Part shown: positions 15,516 to 23,253 of the stretch, piece by piece | Position numbering within the stretch: position 1 is the first letter of the stretch | Layout: each line of letters opens with the position of its first letter | NCBI GenBank assembly: GCA_964471565.1 | Contig: CAYYFK010000007.1 | Span: forward strand, 1-28,270 | DNA length: 28,270 nucleotides | Direction of reading: 5' to 3' | From: JABIBT01 sp964471565 | Lineage (GTDB): Archaea > Nanobdellota > Nanobdellia > SCGC-AAA011-G17 > PNOQ01 | Notes under the pieces: generated by a model | What the model saw: only the letters and a program-made list of their open reading frames with translations | Told to the model about the DNA's origin: nothing | The model's database searches: none | Translations under genes and position numbers: made by a program

Positions 15516-17054
15516 ATGGCTAGAAATAAACTATTTTGTGGAATTGCATTCAATTATCATGATTCATCTATAGCTATTGGTGAAGGAGATGAAATTAAAC
15601 TTGTTTTAGAAGCAGAAAGAATTTTTAGAAAAAAGAAAATGAGATGTAATGTTTCTGAAATGGAATTTTTAGTAAAAATTGGATTGAATTCAATAGGAAA
15701 AGAACCAAAGGATGTAAATTATTGGGCTATGGAAACTTTATTGAACCCTCTTTTAGATGAAAAAGATAAGACTCCCTCTGAACCTGTTTGGAGAAATATT
15801 GATTTTCTTGGAGAAAAAGTAAGATCTTTGGTTGTTAACCATCATCTTGCCCATGCAAGTTCATACTTATTTTCACCATTTAATTCAGCTACTGTTTTAA
15901 CCTGTGATGGTGGTGGAGATTGTGGAGAAAGAGTAACTGTATATAGGGGGGAAGGAGATAATTTAGAAAAAGTTGAAATTGATTCTCAAAATTTCATTAC
16001 AGCAAAACCATATGACCTTATATCTACCTTTCTTTATGGGTACCCTAAGGCTGAAGGAAAACTAATGGCGTTATCTGCTTTTGGGAATCCTGATGAAAAA
16101 ACCATAAATATATTGGAAAACAATTTAGAAGCTTTATGCACAACCGATTATGAATCTGGAGATACATTATTACAAGAATTGTTTCCAGGTTTAAAAGAGG
16201 GGGCTGTCAGGAATTATAAGAAGGTTGTTAACTTAGCTGCTAGTTTACAATATCTTTTTGTAAACGAAAGGGTAAATGATGCTAAAAGATCAATAGAATT
16301 AGCAGGATTACAAAATTTAGTTCTTTCTGGAGGTTCATGTTTAAACTTAGAAGCAAATACTCATATATTGGACCATACAAGGGCACCTTTATTCGTTCCT
16401 TCTTGTTGTGATGATACAGGGGAATCATTAGGGGCATTAGCATATCTAATGACAAAAGTTAATGGAAAAAGGCCTATGGTTAATTTACCTTATCTTGGAA
16501 ATGGAATCCGAGAAATTGCATATAGCGAAAACACAATAAGAAATATAACTGATGCTTTATTAGATAATCAAATTATTATTGTTCATAATTCAAAATCAGA
16601 AATAGGTCCAAGGGCATTGGGAAATAGATCATTTTTGGCTAGACCCGATAGTGAGGCTATGAAAGAATTATTAAGTGTAAGAGTAAAAAGTAGGGAAGCT
16701 TATAGACCACTTGCACCTTTAGTTAGAGAAGATAAAGTTGGAGAATATTTTATAGGTCCTAATACTTCACCCTTTATGTTACATCAATATAGATTAAGAG
16801 AATCTTTTAGAAAATCATTGGTAGGTGCAATCCATGTGGATGATACTTCAAGAGCACAAACTGTTTCTCAAACAGATAACCCTTTTATATATGATCTTCT
16901 TAGTAATTTTGGAGATAGAACTGGAATTTATGCTCTTTTGAATACATCCTTAAATTTACAAGGAGTTCCAATACCAAAGATAATAGAAAGTAATTCATCC
17001 GTACCTAAAGAAGGAGCTCCTTTTTTCATAATTTTAGAAGAAGGTTTTGTATAA
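15516..17054 (+). CDS. NodU/TobZ-type carbamoyltransferase
   Basis: This family transfers a carbamoyl group from carbamoyl phosphate, via carbamoyl-AMP, to a hydroxyl group of a sugar, nodulation factor or antibiotic. The 512-residue protein shows the Kae1-like N-terminal domain: HDSS near the start, HHLAHASS (109-116), DGGGD (131-135) and GGSCLNLEAN (272-281). The C-terminal domain has SEIGPRALGNRS (361-372), YRPLAP (396-401) and NTSLN (476-480). It is somewhat shorter than most family members, mainly at the very end. It stands alone between two toxin-antitoxin-like pairs, with no glycosyltransferase or sugar gene beside it, so its substrate is open. Surface glycan modification is a reasonable guess. 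Confidence 0.88.
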   Translation: MARNKLFCGIAFNYHDSSIAIGEGDEIKLVLEAERIFRKKKMRCNVSEMEFLVKIGLNSIGKEPKDVNYWAMETLLNPLLDEKDKTPSEPVWRNIDFLGEKVRSLVVNHHLAHASSYLFSPFNSATVLTCDGGGDCGERVTVYRGEGDNLEKVEIDSQNFITAKPYDLISTFLYGYPKAEGKLMALSAFGNPDEKTINILENNLEALCTTDYESGDTLLQELFPGLKEGAVRNYKKVVNLAASLQYLFVNERVNDAKRSIELAGLQNLVLSGGSCLNLEANTHILDHTRAPLFVPSCCDDTGESLGALAYLMTKVNGKRPMVNLPYLGNGIREIAYSENTIRNITDALLDNQIIIVHNSKSEIGPRALGNRSFLARPDSEAMKELLSVRVKSREAYRPLAPLVREDKVGEYFIGPNTSPFMLHQYRLRESFRKSLVGAIHVDDTSRAQTVSQTDNPFIYDLLSNFGDRTGIYALLNTSLNLQGVPIPKIIESNSSVPKEGAPFFIILEEGFV

Positions 17055-17092
17055 TCGGGCAAATCGCGTATTTTCATCTAAAAAAGCAAATC

Positions 17093-17119
17093 CAACATAG
17101 CTTATAAAAAACTATGTTG
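17093..17119 (+). repeat. Hairpin between carbamoyltransferase and DUF4258 genes
   Basis: CAACATAG and CTATGTTG form a perfect 8-bp stem around an 11-nt AT-rich loop. It may end the carbamoyltransferase transcript, or be a protein-binding site just upstream of the next promoter element, which it overlaps by 3 nt. Confidence 0.45.
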
Positions 17120-17145
17120 TCAAGTACACAGATAATGGTTATAAA
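17117..17145 (+). promoter_or_regulatory. Promoter of DUF4258/DUF2283 pair with shared upstream element
   Basis: TTGTCAAGTACA (17117-17128) is followed, 22 nt after its first base, by TTATAAA (17139-17145), which lies 23-29 nt before the ATG. The same element and spacing occur before rfcL (23254) and, with three changes, before rfcS (17839). Confidence 0.55.
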
Positions 17146-17167
17146 GTAATGTTACTACAAAGAACTA

Positions 17168-17494
17168 ATGGATCTAGAAAAGTTAAAGAATATACTAAAA
17201 AACCTAAAAAAGACAGATATTCACTTCACAAAACATGCAGAATACCAAATAATATCTAGAGAAAGCACAAAAGAAAAAATCATAAAACAACTGCTGAATC
17301 CAAATAATTTAATAGATTTTGAAAAACAGCCAGAAAACAAATATTTACTCATATTTTGGATAAGCAATTCAAAAACAATGATTTTACCAACAATCTTTGA
17401 AGGAAAAGGTTTAAAAGTTTTAACTTATATCATGAGATATAGGTCTTGGAAAAAAATAGTTGAAAAGGGGTATGGGAAAAAATGGAAAAAATAA
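17168..17494 (+). CDS. DUF4258-like putative toxin
   Basis: This 108-residue basic protein has the DUF4258/RelE-related layout: IHFTKHAEYQIISRE near residue 18, an internal strand pair (YLLIFWISNSKTMILPTIF) and a closing YIMRYRSWKK. DUF4258 proteins are commonly encoded with small partner proteins in toxin-antitoxin-like pairs. The ORF overlaps the downstream DUF2283-like gene by 13 nt. Its coding strand is rich in A and C compared with the other plus-strand genes. Toxicity is inferred from family context only. Confidence 0.65.
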   Translation: MDLEKLKNILKNLKKTDIHFTKHAEYQIISRESTKEKIIKQLLNPNNLIDFEKQPENKYLLIFWISNSKTMILPTIFEGKGLKVLTYIMRYRSWKKIVEKGYGKKWKK

Positions 17495-17829
17495 TCACAT
17501 ATGATTCAGTGCATGATATTTTATTTATGCATAATGTATATAAGTCTGATGAAAAATTTAAAGGGAATATAGATATAGGCGATTTCATACTAGATATTTC
17601 GACAAAGGGATTAATTAGGGGGATAGAGGTACTAAATGCCACAGAACACCTAAAACAGTTCGGGATAACAAAAAAGATGTTAGAAGATATGGAAGGTGGG
17701 AAATTTATGGCCAGAGGATCAAAATCTGGAATAATGATTGCAATTAAGTTCGATATAAAAAGCAAAGAAGTCCCTGCGTCTTTTGCAGTTCCAATCGAAA
17801 CTCAAAGAGTTGCCCCGGTGGCAGCCTAA
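17482..17829 (+). CDS. DUF2283-like partner protein
   Basis: The 115-residue protein opens with the DUF2283 pattern: ITYDSVHDILFMHN, then IDIGDFILDISTKGLIRGIEVLNATEHL, equivalent to the family's YDpeaDaLyi, iidyd and vgieIldAs segments. The C-terminal half (KKMLEDMEGGKF, then KFDIKSKEVPASFAVPIE) extends beyond the core. DUF2283 genes are often next to DUF4258 genes, where they are presumed antitoxins. Translation of the two is coupled by a 13-nt overlap. Confidence 0.7.
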   Translation: MEKIITYDSVHDILFMHNVYKSDEKFKGNIDIGDFILDISTKGLIRGIEVLNATEHLKQFGITKKMLEDMEGGKFMARGSKSGIMIAIKFDIKSKEVPASFAVPIETQRVAPVAA

Positions 17830-17838
17830 TTTTTATTC

Positions 17839-17867
17839 TTGCCAATCACACCCAAAATACTTATAAA
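17839..17867 (+). promoter_or_regulatory. Promoter of rfcS with shared upstream element
   Basis: TTGCCAATCACA (17839-17850) is followed by TTATAAA (17861-17867), 22 nt from first base to first base, and the ATG comes 28 nt after the TATA start. The element matches the rfcL element at 9 of 12 positions. Confidence 0.55.
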
Positions 17868-17888
17868 CAATCCATCTTTCTCTCAACT

Positions 17889-18821
17889 ATGTTTGTAGAA
17901 AAATACCGTCCAAAAGACTTTAATGAAATTAAAGGTCAAGAAAAGATAGTGGAAAGAGTAAAAGCATTCATAGAAACAAATGACATGCCTCACTTACTCT
18001 TCAGTGGACCAGCAGGTATTGGAAAAACAACTCTCTCTCTAATCATAGGAAACAAACTGTTTGGAGAAAATAAACAATCCTTATTCTTAGAATTAAACGC
18101 TTCAGATGAAAGAGGAATTCAAGTAGTAAGAGAAAAAGTCAAAGATTTTGCCAGAACTAGAGCAATAAGAGATGTTCCTTTCAAAGTCATCTACCTAGAC
18201 GAATGCGACTCTTTAACTAAAGACGCTCAACAAGCATTAAGAAGAACTATGGAAACATATTCAAACACTTGTAGATTTATCCTATCCTGCAACTATTCAA
18301 GCAAAATTATTGATCCAATCCAATCCAGATGCACAGTATTCAGATTCAAACCTTTAACTTTTGAAAATATGAAAGAAATCATCCATGAAATTTCAGAAAA
18401 AGAAGGTTTACAAGTAACAGAAGAAGCAGGTGAAGCTTTATATGAAATTAGTAATGGGGATGTGAGAAAGTTAGAAAATACTTTACAATCGTGTTCTGTT
18501 GTCGCTAAAGAAATAACTAAAGATTTGGTTTATGAGGTAGCTTCTGCCGCTAGACCAAAAGAAGTTAAGGAAGTTTTGGATTTATCGGTTAAAGGTTTTT
18601 TTGCAGATGCTCGTACTTTATTACTTAAGACTATGTTAAATCATGGTTTGAGTGGTGTTGATATTATTAAGCAGATTCAAAGAGAGATTTTATCTTTAGA
18701 TGTAGAAGATGCTAAGAAGATGAGAATGATTGAGAAGTGTGGTGAAGCTGAGTTTCGTTTGGTTGAGGGTTCAGATGAGTATGTTCAGTTGGAAGCTTTG
18801 ATTGCTAGTTTTTGTAGGTAA
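17889..18821 (+). CDS. rfcS: Replication factor C small subunit
   Basis: This AAA+ clamp-loader subunit opens the PCNA ring and loads it onto primed DNA together with the large subunit at 23307. Landmarks in 310 residues are FVEKYRPKDFNEIKGQ (RFC box near the start), Walker A GPAGIGKT (40-47), ELNASDERG, Walker B DECD (104-107), and the SRC arginine-finger motif (146-148). Length is normal. The ATG is 22-28 nt after a TATA box, so the mRNA should be leaderless. The first half of the gene is A/C-rich and the second half T/G-rich, with the change near 18430, although the protein is intact across it. Confidence 0.96.
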   Translation: MFVEKYRPKDFNEIKGQEKIVERVKAFIETNDMPHLLFSGPAGIGKTTLSLIIGNKLFGENKQSLFLELNASDERGIQVVREKVKDFARTRAIRDVPFKVIYLDECDSLTKDAQQALRRTMETYSNTCRFILSCNYSSKIIDPIQSRCTVFRFKPLTFENMKEIIHEISEKEGLQVTEEAGEALYEISNGDVRKLENTLQSCSVVAKEITKDLVYEVASAARPKEVKEVLDLSVKGFFADARTLLLKTMLNHGLSGVDIIKQIQREILSLDVEDAKKMRMIEKCGEAEFRLVEGSDEYVQLEALIASFCR

Positions 18822-18823
18822 TT

Positions 18824-18884
18824 TTAAATAGTTTTGAAAGAAAATAAATATATGAACCTTTTAAAGAAATGGTGGTTTTGGGTT
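18824..18884 (+). repeat. Promoter-plus-start direct repeat, copy 1
   Basis: This 61-bp segment holds the TATA box (18822-18831), the AT-rich spacer, the ATG and the first 11 codons of the Cys-rich membrane protein. It matches 19308-19368 at 57 of 61 positions, 484 bp apart. Confidence 0.75.
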
Positions 18885-19274
18885 TTATTTATATTGGTAT
18901 TGATTGTAATCATTCCAATTATGATAACATATGCAAATCAAAAAGTTCATGAAGCATATATGGAAACTTATACTGAGTGTAAAGAAAGAGAAGAATCTCA
19001 ATCTTATGATGTTGATAGTGTTTTAGAGAGATTTCAAAGAAGAGGTTATTTAAATTCCTATAATCAAGTAGTTGAATGTAGAGATAATCCCAATGGGTGT
19101 GTTAATACCTGTGCTTCGGGATGTATGCAACAACCAAAACTTACCGGTTTTCAGAATTTTATAATGTTTTATTTTTCTGGAGGCAAATATACAAAAAATC
19201 CCTCGGGGACGTGTGATGCGGCGTGCCGTTTAGTTTGTATGTATCCTAATAGAATAGAAGGGATAGGAATTTAG
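18852..19274 (+). CDS. Small Cys-rich membrane-anchored protein, function unknown
   Basis: From the ATG at 18852 the product has 140 residues. An upstream in-frame TTG (18834) overlaps the promoter, so the ATG, 21-30 nt after TTTTAAATAG, is preferred. It starts MNLLKKWWFWV and has one membrane helix (about 6-28). The rest faces one side and carries many Cys in pairs (CRDNPNGCVNTCASGC, later CDAACRLVC), suggesting disulfides or metal binding. No known family is recognised. The start region is repeated 484 bp downstream in front of a 34-residue relative. The DsbA-like enzyme of the copper cluster is a possible partner for disulfide formation. Confidence 0.7.
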   Translation: MNLLKKWWFWVLFILVLIVIIPIMITYANQKVHEAYMETYTECKEREESQSYDVDSVLERFQRRGYLNSYNQVVECRDNPNGCVNTCASGCMQQPKLTGFQNFIMFYFSGGKYTKNPSGTCDAACRLVCMYPNRIEGIGI

Positions 19275-19307
19275 TTTTTGTAAATAAACTTAAACCTAAA
19301 GTAAAAC

Positions 19308-19368
19308 TTAAATAGTTCTAAAAGAAAATAAATATATGAATATTTTAAAGAAATGGTGGTTTTGGGTT
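19308..19368 (+). repeat. Promoter-plus-start direct repeat, copy 2
   Basis: Second copy of the 61-bp repeat (four mismatches to 18824-18884), including a TATA-like CTTAAATAG (19307-19315), the ATG at 19336 and the codons for MNILKKWWFWV. Confidence 0.75.
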
Positions 19369-19440
19369 GTTTTGGTTGTACTATTGACTTTTGTCTTTAT
19401 GGCTTTCATATATCCGAGATGCTGTGTAATATGGGGATAA
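19336..19440 (+). CDS. 34-residue membrane peptide, partial duplicate of the upstream protein
   Basis: The ORF encodes MNILKKWWFWV followed by a hydrophobic helix and a short tail YPRCCVIWG. Its first 11 residues match the Cys-rich membrane protein upstream apart from one Leu/Ile change, and the promoter and spacer are repeated as well. After the shared part the sequences differ. It could be a functional small membrane protein (a complete TATA-ATG-stop unit is present) or a remnant of a tandem duplication. The Cys pair near the C-terminus echoes the larger protein. Confidence 0.5.
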   Translation: MNILKKWWFWVVLVVLLTFVFMAFIYPRCCVIWG

Positions 19441-19452
19441 AGATTTTGTAAA

Positions 19453-20028
19453 TCACTTATTTTTCCTTATTAACCAAATAGCTGCTAAGACAGAACCAAT
19501 TAAATTAAAAATTAAATCTAATGCATTATTATAGTATGTTCCAACCGCCTCAGAAGCATTAAGAAAATATACTGCAATTAATTCTATTATTTCATAAACT
19601 GCCCCTATTCCCATAGTAATTAGAACAACTGTAAGTAAGAATATCATTTTGTTTTTTTGGAATAATCTCTTTAAGTATTTTTTAAAGATAGTATAGATTA
19701 ATAGAGTAATAACAAAACTTCCAAGGAGATGCATTAATTGATCGTACCTTATAAAAAATATCCATATATCATATAGTTTTGTTCCGTTAAGATAAATATT
19801 ACTCCCTAGAAGGTTAGAAAGCCAGAGGATTGATATTAAAAGATAATGGTGAAAGTCTAGTTTTATTTTGTCTTTATAGATAAATAAGACCAATATTATT
19901 CCAACGTAAAGTAAAATTGAATAATAAAGTATTTCATAGTTTTTAATCTGAAATGCTAATTTTGTTAGTAAAATAATATATATTCCAGTGAATACAGCTA
20001 ATAGTTTTAGTTTTAATTTATCTTTCAT
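19453..20028 (-). CDS. DUF2238-like polytopic membrane protein
   Basis: The 191-residue protein has about six membrane helices. It carries the DUF2238/YjdF pattern: RYDQLMH (94-100), GAVYEIIE (142-149), and NNALDLIFNLIGS (167-179), a conserved D/N-rich turn in the last helix pair. The His and acidic residues sit in or near membrane helices, as in related membrane proteins of unknown activity. A TATA box (20048-20058) 20-30 nt upstream supports the ATG. It is a single gene converging with the small membrane protein region. Confidence 0.7.
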   Translation of the reverse strand: MKDKLKLKLLAVFTGIYIILLTKLAFQIKNYEILYYSILLYVGIILVLFIYKDKIKLDFHHYLLISILWLSNLLGSNIYLNGTKLYDIWIFFIRYDQLMHLLGSFVITLLIYTIFKKYLKRLFQKNKMIFLLTVVLITMGIGAVYEIIELIAVYFLNASEAVGTYYNNALDLIFNLIGSVLAAIWLIRKNK

Positions 20029-20047
20029 ATTTTAAATTTAAATACAA

Positions 20048-20058
20048 AATTTATAAAT
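20048..20058 (-). promoter_or_regulatory. TATA box of DUF2238-like gene
   Basis: ATTTATAAATT on the minus strand, 20-30 nt before the ATG. Confidence 0.5.
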
Positions 20059-20080
20059 CTTCTTATCTCTTATATGGTAA

Positions 20081-20806
20081 TTAATTTTTAATATCTTCTA
20101 ATTTAAACATACTAATTTCTGAACCTTCTTTCATTTTGCCACAAAGATCTTTAGAAGTTTCAAATGGACCGATATATAATGCATTTGAGTCCCTATATTC
20201 TTCTAACGTATATAATTTTTCTTGAAATATATTTCCTTCTGGATCATCATCTAAATCTTCTAATGTATTATCAAAACAAGTTCCATATCTTTCAAAAATT
20301 AGTGGGTCCTCATCACTTAAGTCATATATATTCCTAAATAATTTTTCACTACTGTAAACTCCCCCAAATAGTCTTTGTACATCTTCTGGTGTTTTTCTGA
20401 GCATTAATGCTAGGACTGCCCTATTAAAAACTGTATCTTCTTCCCTTTCATATTTTGAATTAAGGGTAAGTAATTTTTTTCCTTTACTCATTTGATCAAA
20501 ATTAAAGCTTAGCCAAGAGCGATAACCTGCACATTTTGCATATGCCATTAAGCTTGCTGCGTTTACTTCATCATAATATTCTGGCGGGAGTCCTAGTTCT
20601 AAATATATCCAATTCATTAGATATTTTATAGATGTTCCCTGACCTAAATTTTCATTAAACCTTCTATGAAAGGATATCTCTTCAGCAAATTTGTTAAATG
20701 GTATATCAAGGATAATCACATCTGGTTTTATTTCGCTTATTACATACTCTAGCCTTTCTGGACCTTTAAAATCGCGAGGGTTTATTCCACATAGATTGAT
20801 TGGCAT
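20081..20806 (-). CDS. Unrecognised protein with N-terminal PDVIILD segment
   Basis: I do not recognise this 241-residue soluble protein. The first 40 residues (GINPRDFKGPERLEYVISEIKPDVIILD) look like a beta-alpha-beta unit where a helix is followed by a strand ending in Asp, faintly like the N-terminal part of TraB/GumN-type proteins, but their other signatures are not visible. The middle is helical and the C-terminal 60 residues are very acidic. It has its own TATA box in the 43-nt gap behind the zincin-like gene. A functional link to that neighbour is possible but unproven. Confidence 0.55.
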   Translation of the reverse strand: MPINLCGINPRDFKGPERLEYVISEIKPDVIILDIPFNKFAEEISFHRRFNENLGQGTSIKYLMNWIYLELGLPPEYYDEVNAASLMAYAKCAGYRSWLSFNFDQMSKGKKLLTLNSKYEREEDTVFNRAVLALMLRKTPEDVQRLFGGVYSSEKLFRNIYDLSDEDPLIFERYGTCFDNTLEDLDDDPEGNIFQEKLYTLEEYRDSNALYIGPFETSKDLCGKMKEGSEISMFKLEDIKN

Positions 20807-20826
20807 TTAATTGGGTAGTCTATAGA

Positions 20827-20839
20827 AATATATAAATTT
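20827..20839 (-). promoter_or_regulatory. TATA box of the 241-residue unknown gene
   Basis: AAATTTATATATT on the minus strand, 21-33 nt before the ATG, lying within the 43-nt intergenic gap. Confidence 0.5.
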
Positions 20840-20849
20840 TTGTGAAAAA

Positions 20850-21416
20850 CTAGTGCAACAAGTCTATCATCTCTGGGTTTTGTTCCATGTATGCCATTGC
20901 TGCAAATCTAAGGTCCATAAATTCAGAGAAATGCTCCATGCTTCCTTTCTGTAGTTTGTATAAGGACAGTATTCCCCCTACTTCGGCAACATCCTCTTCA
21001 TTATAAAAATATGTTAAAGGATTGAAATTAAAACTTTCTTCTTCTAGTGCCTCTAATAATTTATGTTCTAAACCAAATCTGAAAAGGACATGGGTTGATT
21101 CATGTCCAGTCATAATTGCTTCTCCTTTTTTATTATCTTCTTTAATATGATAAACAACTGCTGCTGCAAATCCATTTCTTATAGGCTTATATATACACCT
21201 TCCAACTGCTTCTTTTGATTTACCAATAACCCTCTCATAGCTCATATTTAGTATATCTGCCCAATACCTATCATTTTCCTCCATGTTATCTACTGGACCT
21301 CTAAAAAAGAAATATTGATATGGTTCAAGAGTTATGTTTATATCTAATCCTGGAAGTGTCATTTCTCCAGTTCTGAACCCCATAAATTCTAAGGCTTTTT
21401 TCTCTTTTTGATTCAT
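20850..21416 (-). CDS. Putative small zincin metallopeptidase
   Basis: The 188-residue soluble protein contains HESTH (105-109, in TGHESTHVLFRFG), an HExxH motif flanked by hydrophobic residues as in zincin active-site helices. About 32-36 residues later NEEDVAEVGG (139-148) offers Glu141 or Glu145 as the third zinc ligand, similar in order to small ImmA/IrrE-like zincins. No membrane segment or signal peptide is seen, so it would act in the cytoplasm. A TATA box (21437-21447) lies 21-31 nt before the ATG. No known family name is recognised, and peptidase activity is inferred from the motif. Confidence 0.55.
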   Translation of the reverse strand: MNQKEKKALEFMGFRTGEMTLPGLDINITLEPYQYFFFRGPVDNMEENDRYWADILNMSYERVIGKSKEAVGRCIYKPIRNGFAAAVVYHIKEDNKKGEAIMTGHESTHVLFRFGLEHKLLEALEEESFNFNPLTYFYNEEDVAEVGGILSLYKLQKGSMEHFSEFMDLRFAAMAYMEQNPEMIDLLH

Positions 21417-21436
21417 GTTTTGGTGAATTAAGAATT

Positions 21437-21447
21437 CTATTTAAATT
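21437..21447 (-). promoter_or_regulatory. TATA box of zincin-like gene
   Basis: AATTTAAATAG on the minus strand, 21-31 nt before the ATG; it overlaps the stop codon of the upstream ABC gene. Confidence 0.45.
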
Positions 21448-23216
21448 TTTAGTTTGCTACTGAATCTTTTGAATTTTGGATCATTCTTTATCTCTTCTAG
21501 CGTTCCTTCTGCTATTATTTTCCCATTCTCGAATAAATAGATGTAATCAAACTTAGTTAATAAATTTAATTTGTGTATTGCAGATATTATTGTTTTTCCT
21601 TTGAATATCTTAAAAACACTTTCATAAATTTTAGTTTCATTCAAACTATCGACGCTTGATGTTGGTTCGTCCATTAAAACTATATCACTACTTTTTGCTG
21701 CAAGTATTCCCCTAGCAAAAGCTAATCTCTGTTTTTCTCCTCCGCTTAGAGAAACTCCTTTTTCAAGAACATTTGTATCTAATCCATTTTCTAATCTGTT
21801 CAAAACTTTTCTAAATTGTGCTAAATCTATTGCTCTATCTAGTTCTTCTTTTTTTGTAGAAATATCCATAGTTATGTTATATCTTATTGTATTATTGAAT
21901 ATCTCTGGATCTTGTGGAATTAGGGTTACGTAGTTTTTCAAATTAGAAATATCATTTTTTAATCTCTCTCCGTCACAATATAATTGTCCTTTATCTGGAT
22001 TATATAATCCTCTAATTAGGGCCAACATTGTACTTTTTCCTGAGCCGGACTCTCCAACAAAGGCAATCTTTTGACCTTTTTTTAAATCTACATTTATTCC
22101 TGATAAGTGTTGTTCTTTTCCTTCCTTATCGTATGTAAAATCTACATTTTTTAGGGAGAGTTTTCTCCAAGTTGGAGATATTTTTCCGTGTAGTTCTTTT
22201 CTTAATCTATAAAATTCATCATCAATTGGTTTTGCATTTATTATTCTTGCATTTGATTTCAAAACTTCTCCATATAGTCCTGCGAAATTATAGAAGGTTC
22301 TTCCGATTGTATGCAAATACCCATACAACATATATAAGGTACCAATCATTATTACCCCAGTTGTATTAAAATCTGAGTATGCTCTCCAGCTTAATACTAC
22401 AATTGTCATTATTGAAATTGCAATTGATGCGAATGACCATTTAAATTCTGAAAGCATGGCTCTTTTTTTATGGTCTTGAAAAGAAGCCATTACTTTATTA
22501 TCTACTTCTTTTTTTACTGTTTTTTTCAGTCTTAGAGTTATTATTGTTATAATATTACTTATGTAATCAAATACTGCTGCAGATGCTTTATTTTCAAATT
22601 TGTTTATTTTTCTATGAAGTTCTACTATCTTTCTATCAAATCTAAAAATTATGAATAATGTTCCAAATGCGAAAAAGAGAGCAAATATTGCTGCCCTTAG
22701 ATCAATAAATAAAAGAATTATTACTGAACCAATTAGGGTTACTATTCCTTCTATTACTCTGTAATTCATATGCCCTGAGAACTGCATTATTCCAGAGGAT
22801 CCTTTGTTTATTTTGTCTATTGTGTCCCCAGAATGATGATCTTTATGCCAACTCACTGGAAGATCTAGTACTCTTGATATTTTTGTGTTGATAAAATTTC
22901 TTCTTACTAAAAAACCTGTTTTTCTTTCTAGGTATCTTGCACTTCCATGAAAGGCCCAAAAACCAAGAGTTACTGCGAGTAATAAAGAGATTCTTAATAT
23001 TAGTTTTCTTAGCTCTTCTTGTGAAGTTATTGAATTCTGTATTGTATTGAATATGGAACCAATTATTAGTGGCTCTAATAAGGCAATTAGATTTGCAATA
23101 ACAAATAAAAACATGAAAAGTGAGAATACTTTCTTCTCTGTTCTTAAGTATTCCCATTCCGTTTTTAGAAGATTCCATATGGGATTTTTATCAGTCTTCT
23201 CTTTAGTCGGTTTCAT
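21441..23216 (-). CDS. ABC-type exporter, fused membrane and ATPase domains
   Basis: This 591-residue half-transporter of the MsbA/MDR class has six membrane helices in residues 30-320, followed by the nucleotide-binding domain. The latter contains Walker A GESGSGKST (388-396), Q-loop IPQDPEIF, signature LSGGEKQ (490-496), Walker B LMDEPTS (514-520) and the switch His548. It would work as a dimer to move lipids, drugs or peptides outward across the membrane; the substrate is unknown. Its promoter faces that of rfcL, and the shared upstream element of rfcL lies directly behind its TATA box. Confidence 0.93.
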   Translation of the reverse strand: MKPTKEKTDKNPIWNLLKTEWEYLRTEKKVFSLFMFLFVIANLIALLEPLIIGSIFNTIQNSITSQEELRKLILRISLLLAVTLGFWAFHGSARYLERKTGFLVRRNFINTKISRVLDLPVSWHKDHHSGDTIDKINKGSSGIMQFSGHMNYRVIEGIVTLIGSVIILLFIDLRAAIFALFFAFGTLFIIFRFDRKIVELHRKINKFENKASAAVFDYISNIITIITLRLKKTVKKEVDNKVMASFQDHKKRAMLSEFKWSFASIAISIMTIVVLSWRAYSDFNTTGVIMIGTLYMLYGYLHTIGRTFYNFAGLYGEVLKSNARIINAKPIDDEFYRLRKELHGKISPTWRKLSLKNVDFTYDKEGKEQHLSGINVDLKKGQKIAFVGESGSGKSTMLALIRGLYNPDKGQLYCDGERLKNDISNLKNYVTLIPQDPEIFNNTIRYNITMDISTKKEELDRAIDLAQFRKVLNRLENGLDTNVLEKGVSLSGGEKQRLAFARGILAAKSSDIVLMDEPTSSVDSLNETKIYESVFKIFKGKTIISAIHKLNLLTKFDYIYLFENGKIIAEGTLEEIKNDPKFKRFSSKLKI

Positions 23217-23239
23217 TAGTATTTTTGTAAAAATGTTTA

Positions 23240-23249
23240 TTTATAAATT
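23240..23249 (-). promoter_or_regulatory. TATA box of ABC exporter gene
   Basis: AATTTATAAA on the minus strand, 24-33 nt before the ATG, back-to-back with the rfcL promoter. Confidence 0.55.
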
Positions 23250-23253
23250 TTCC

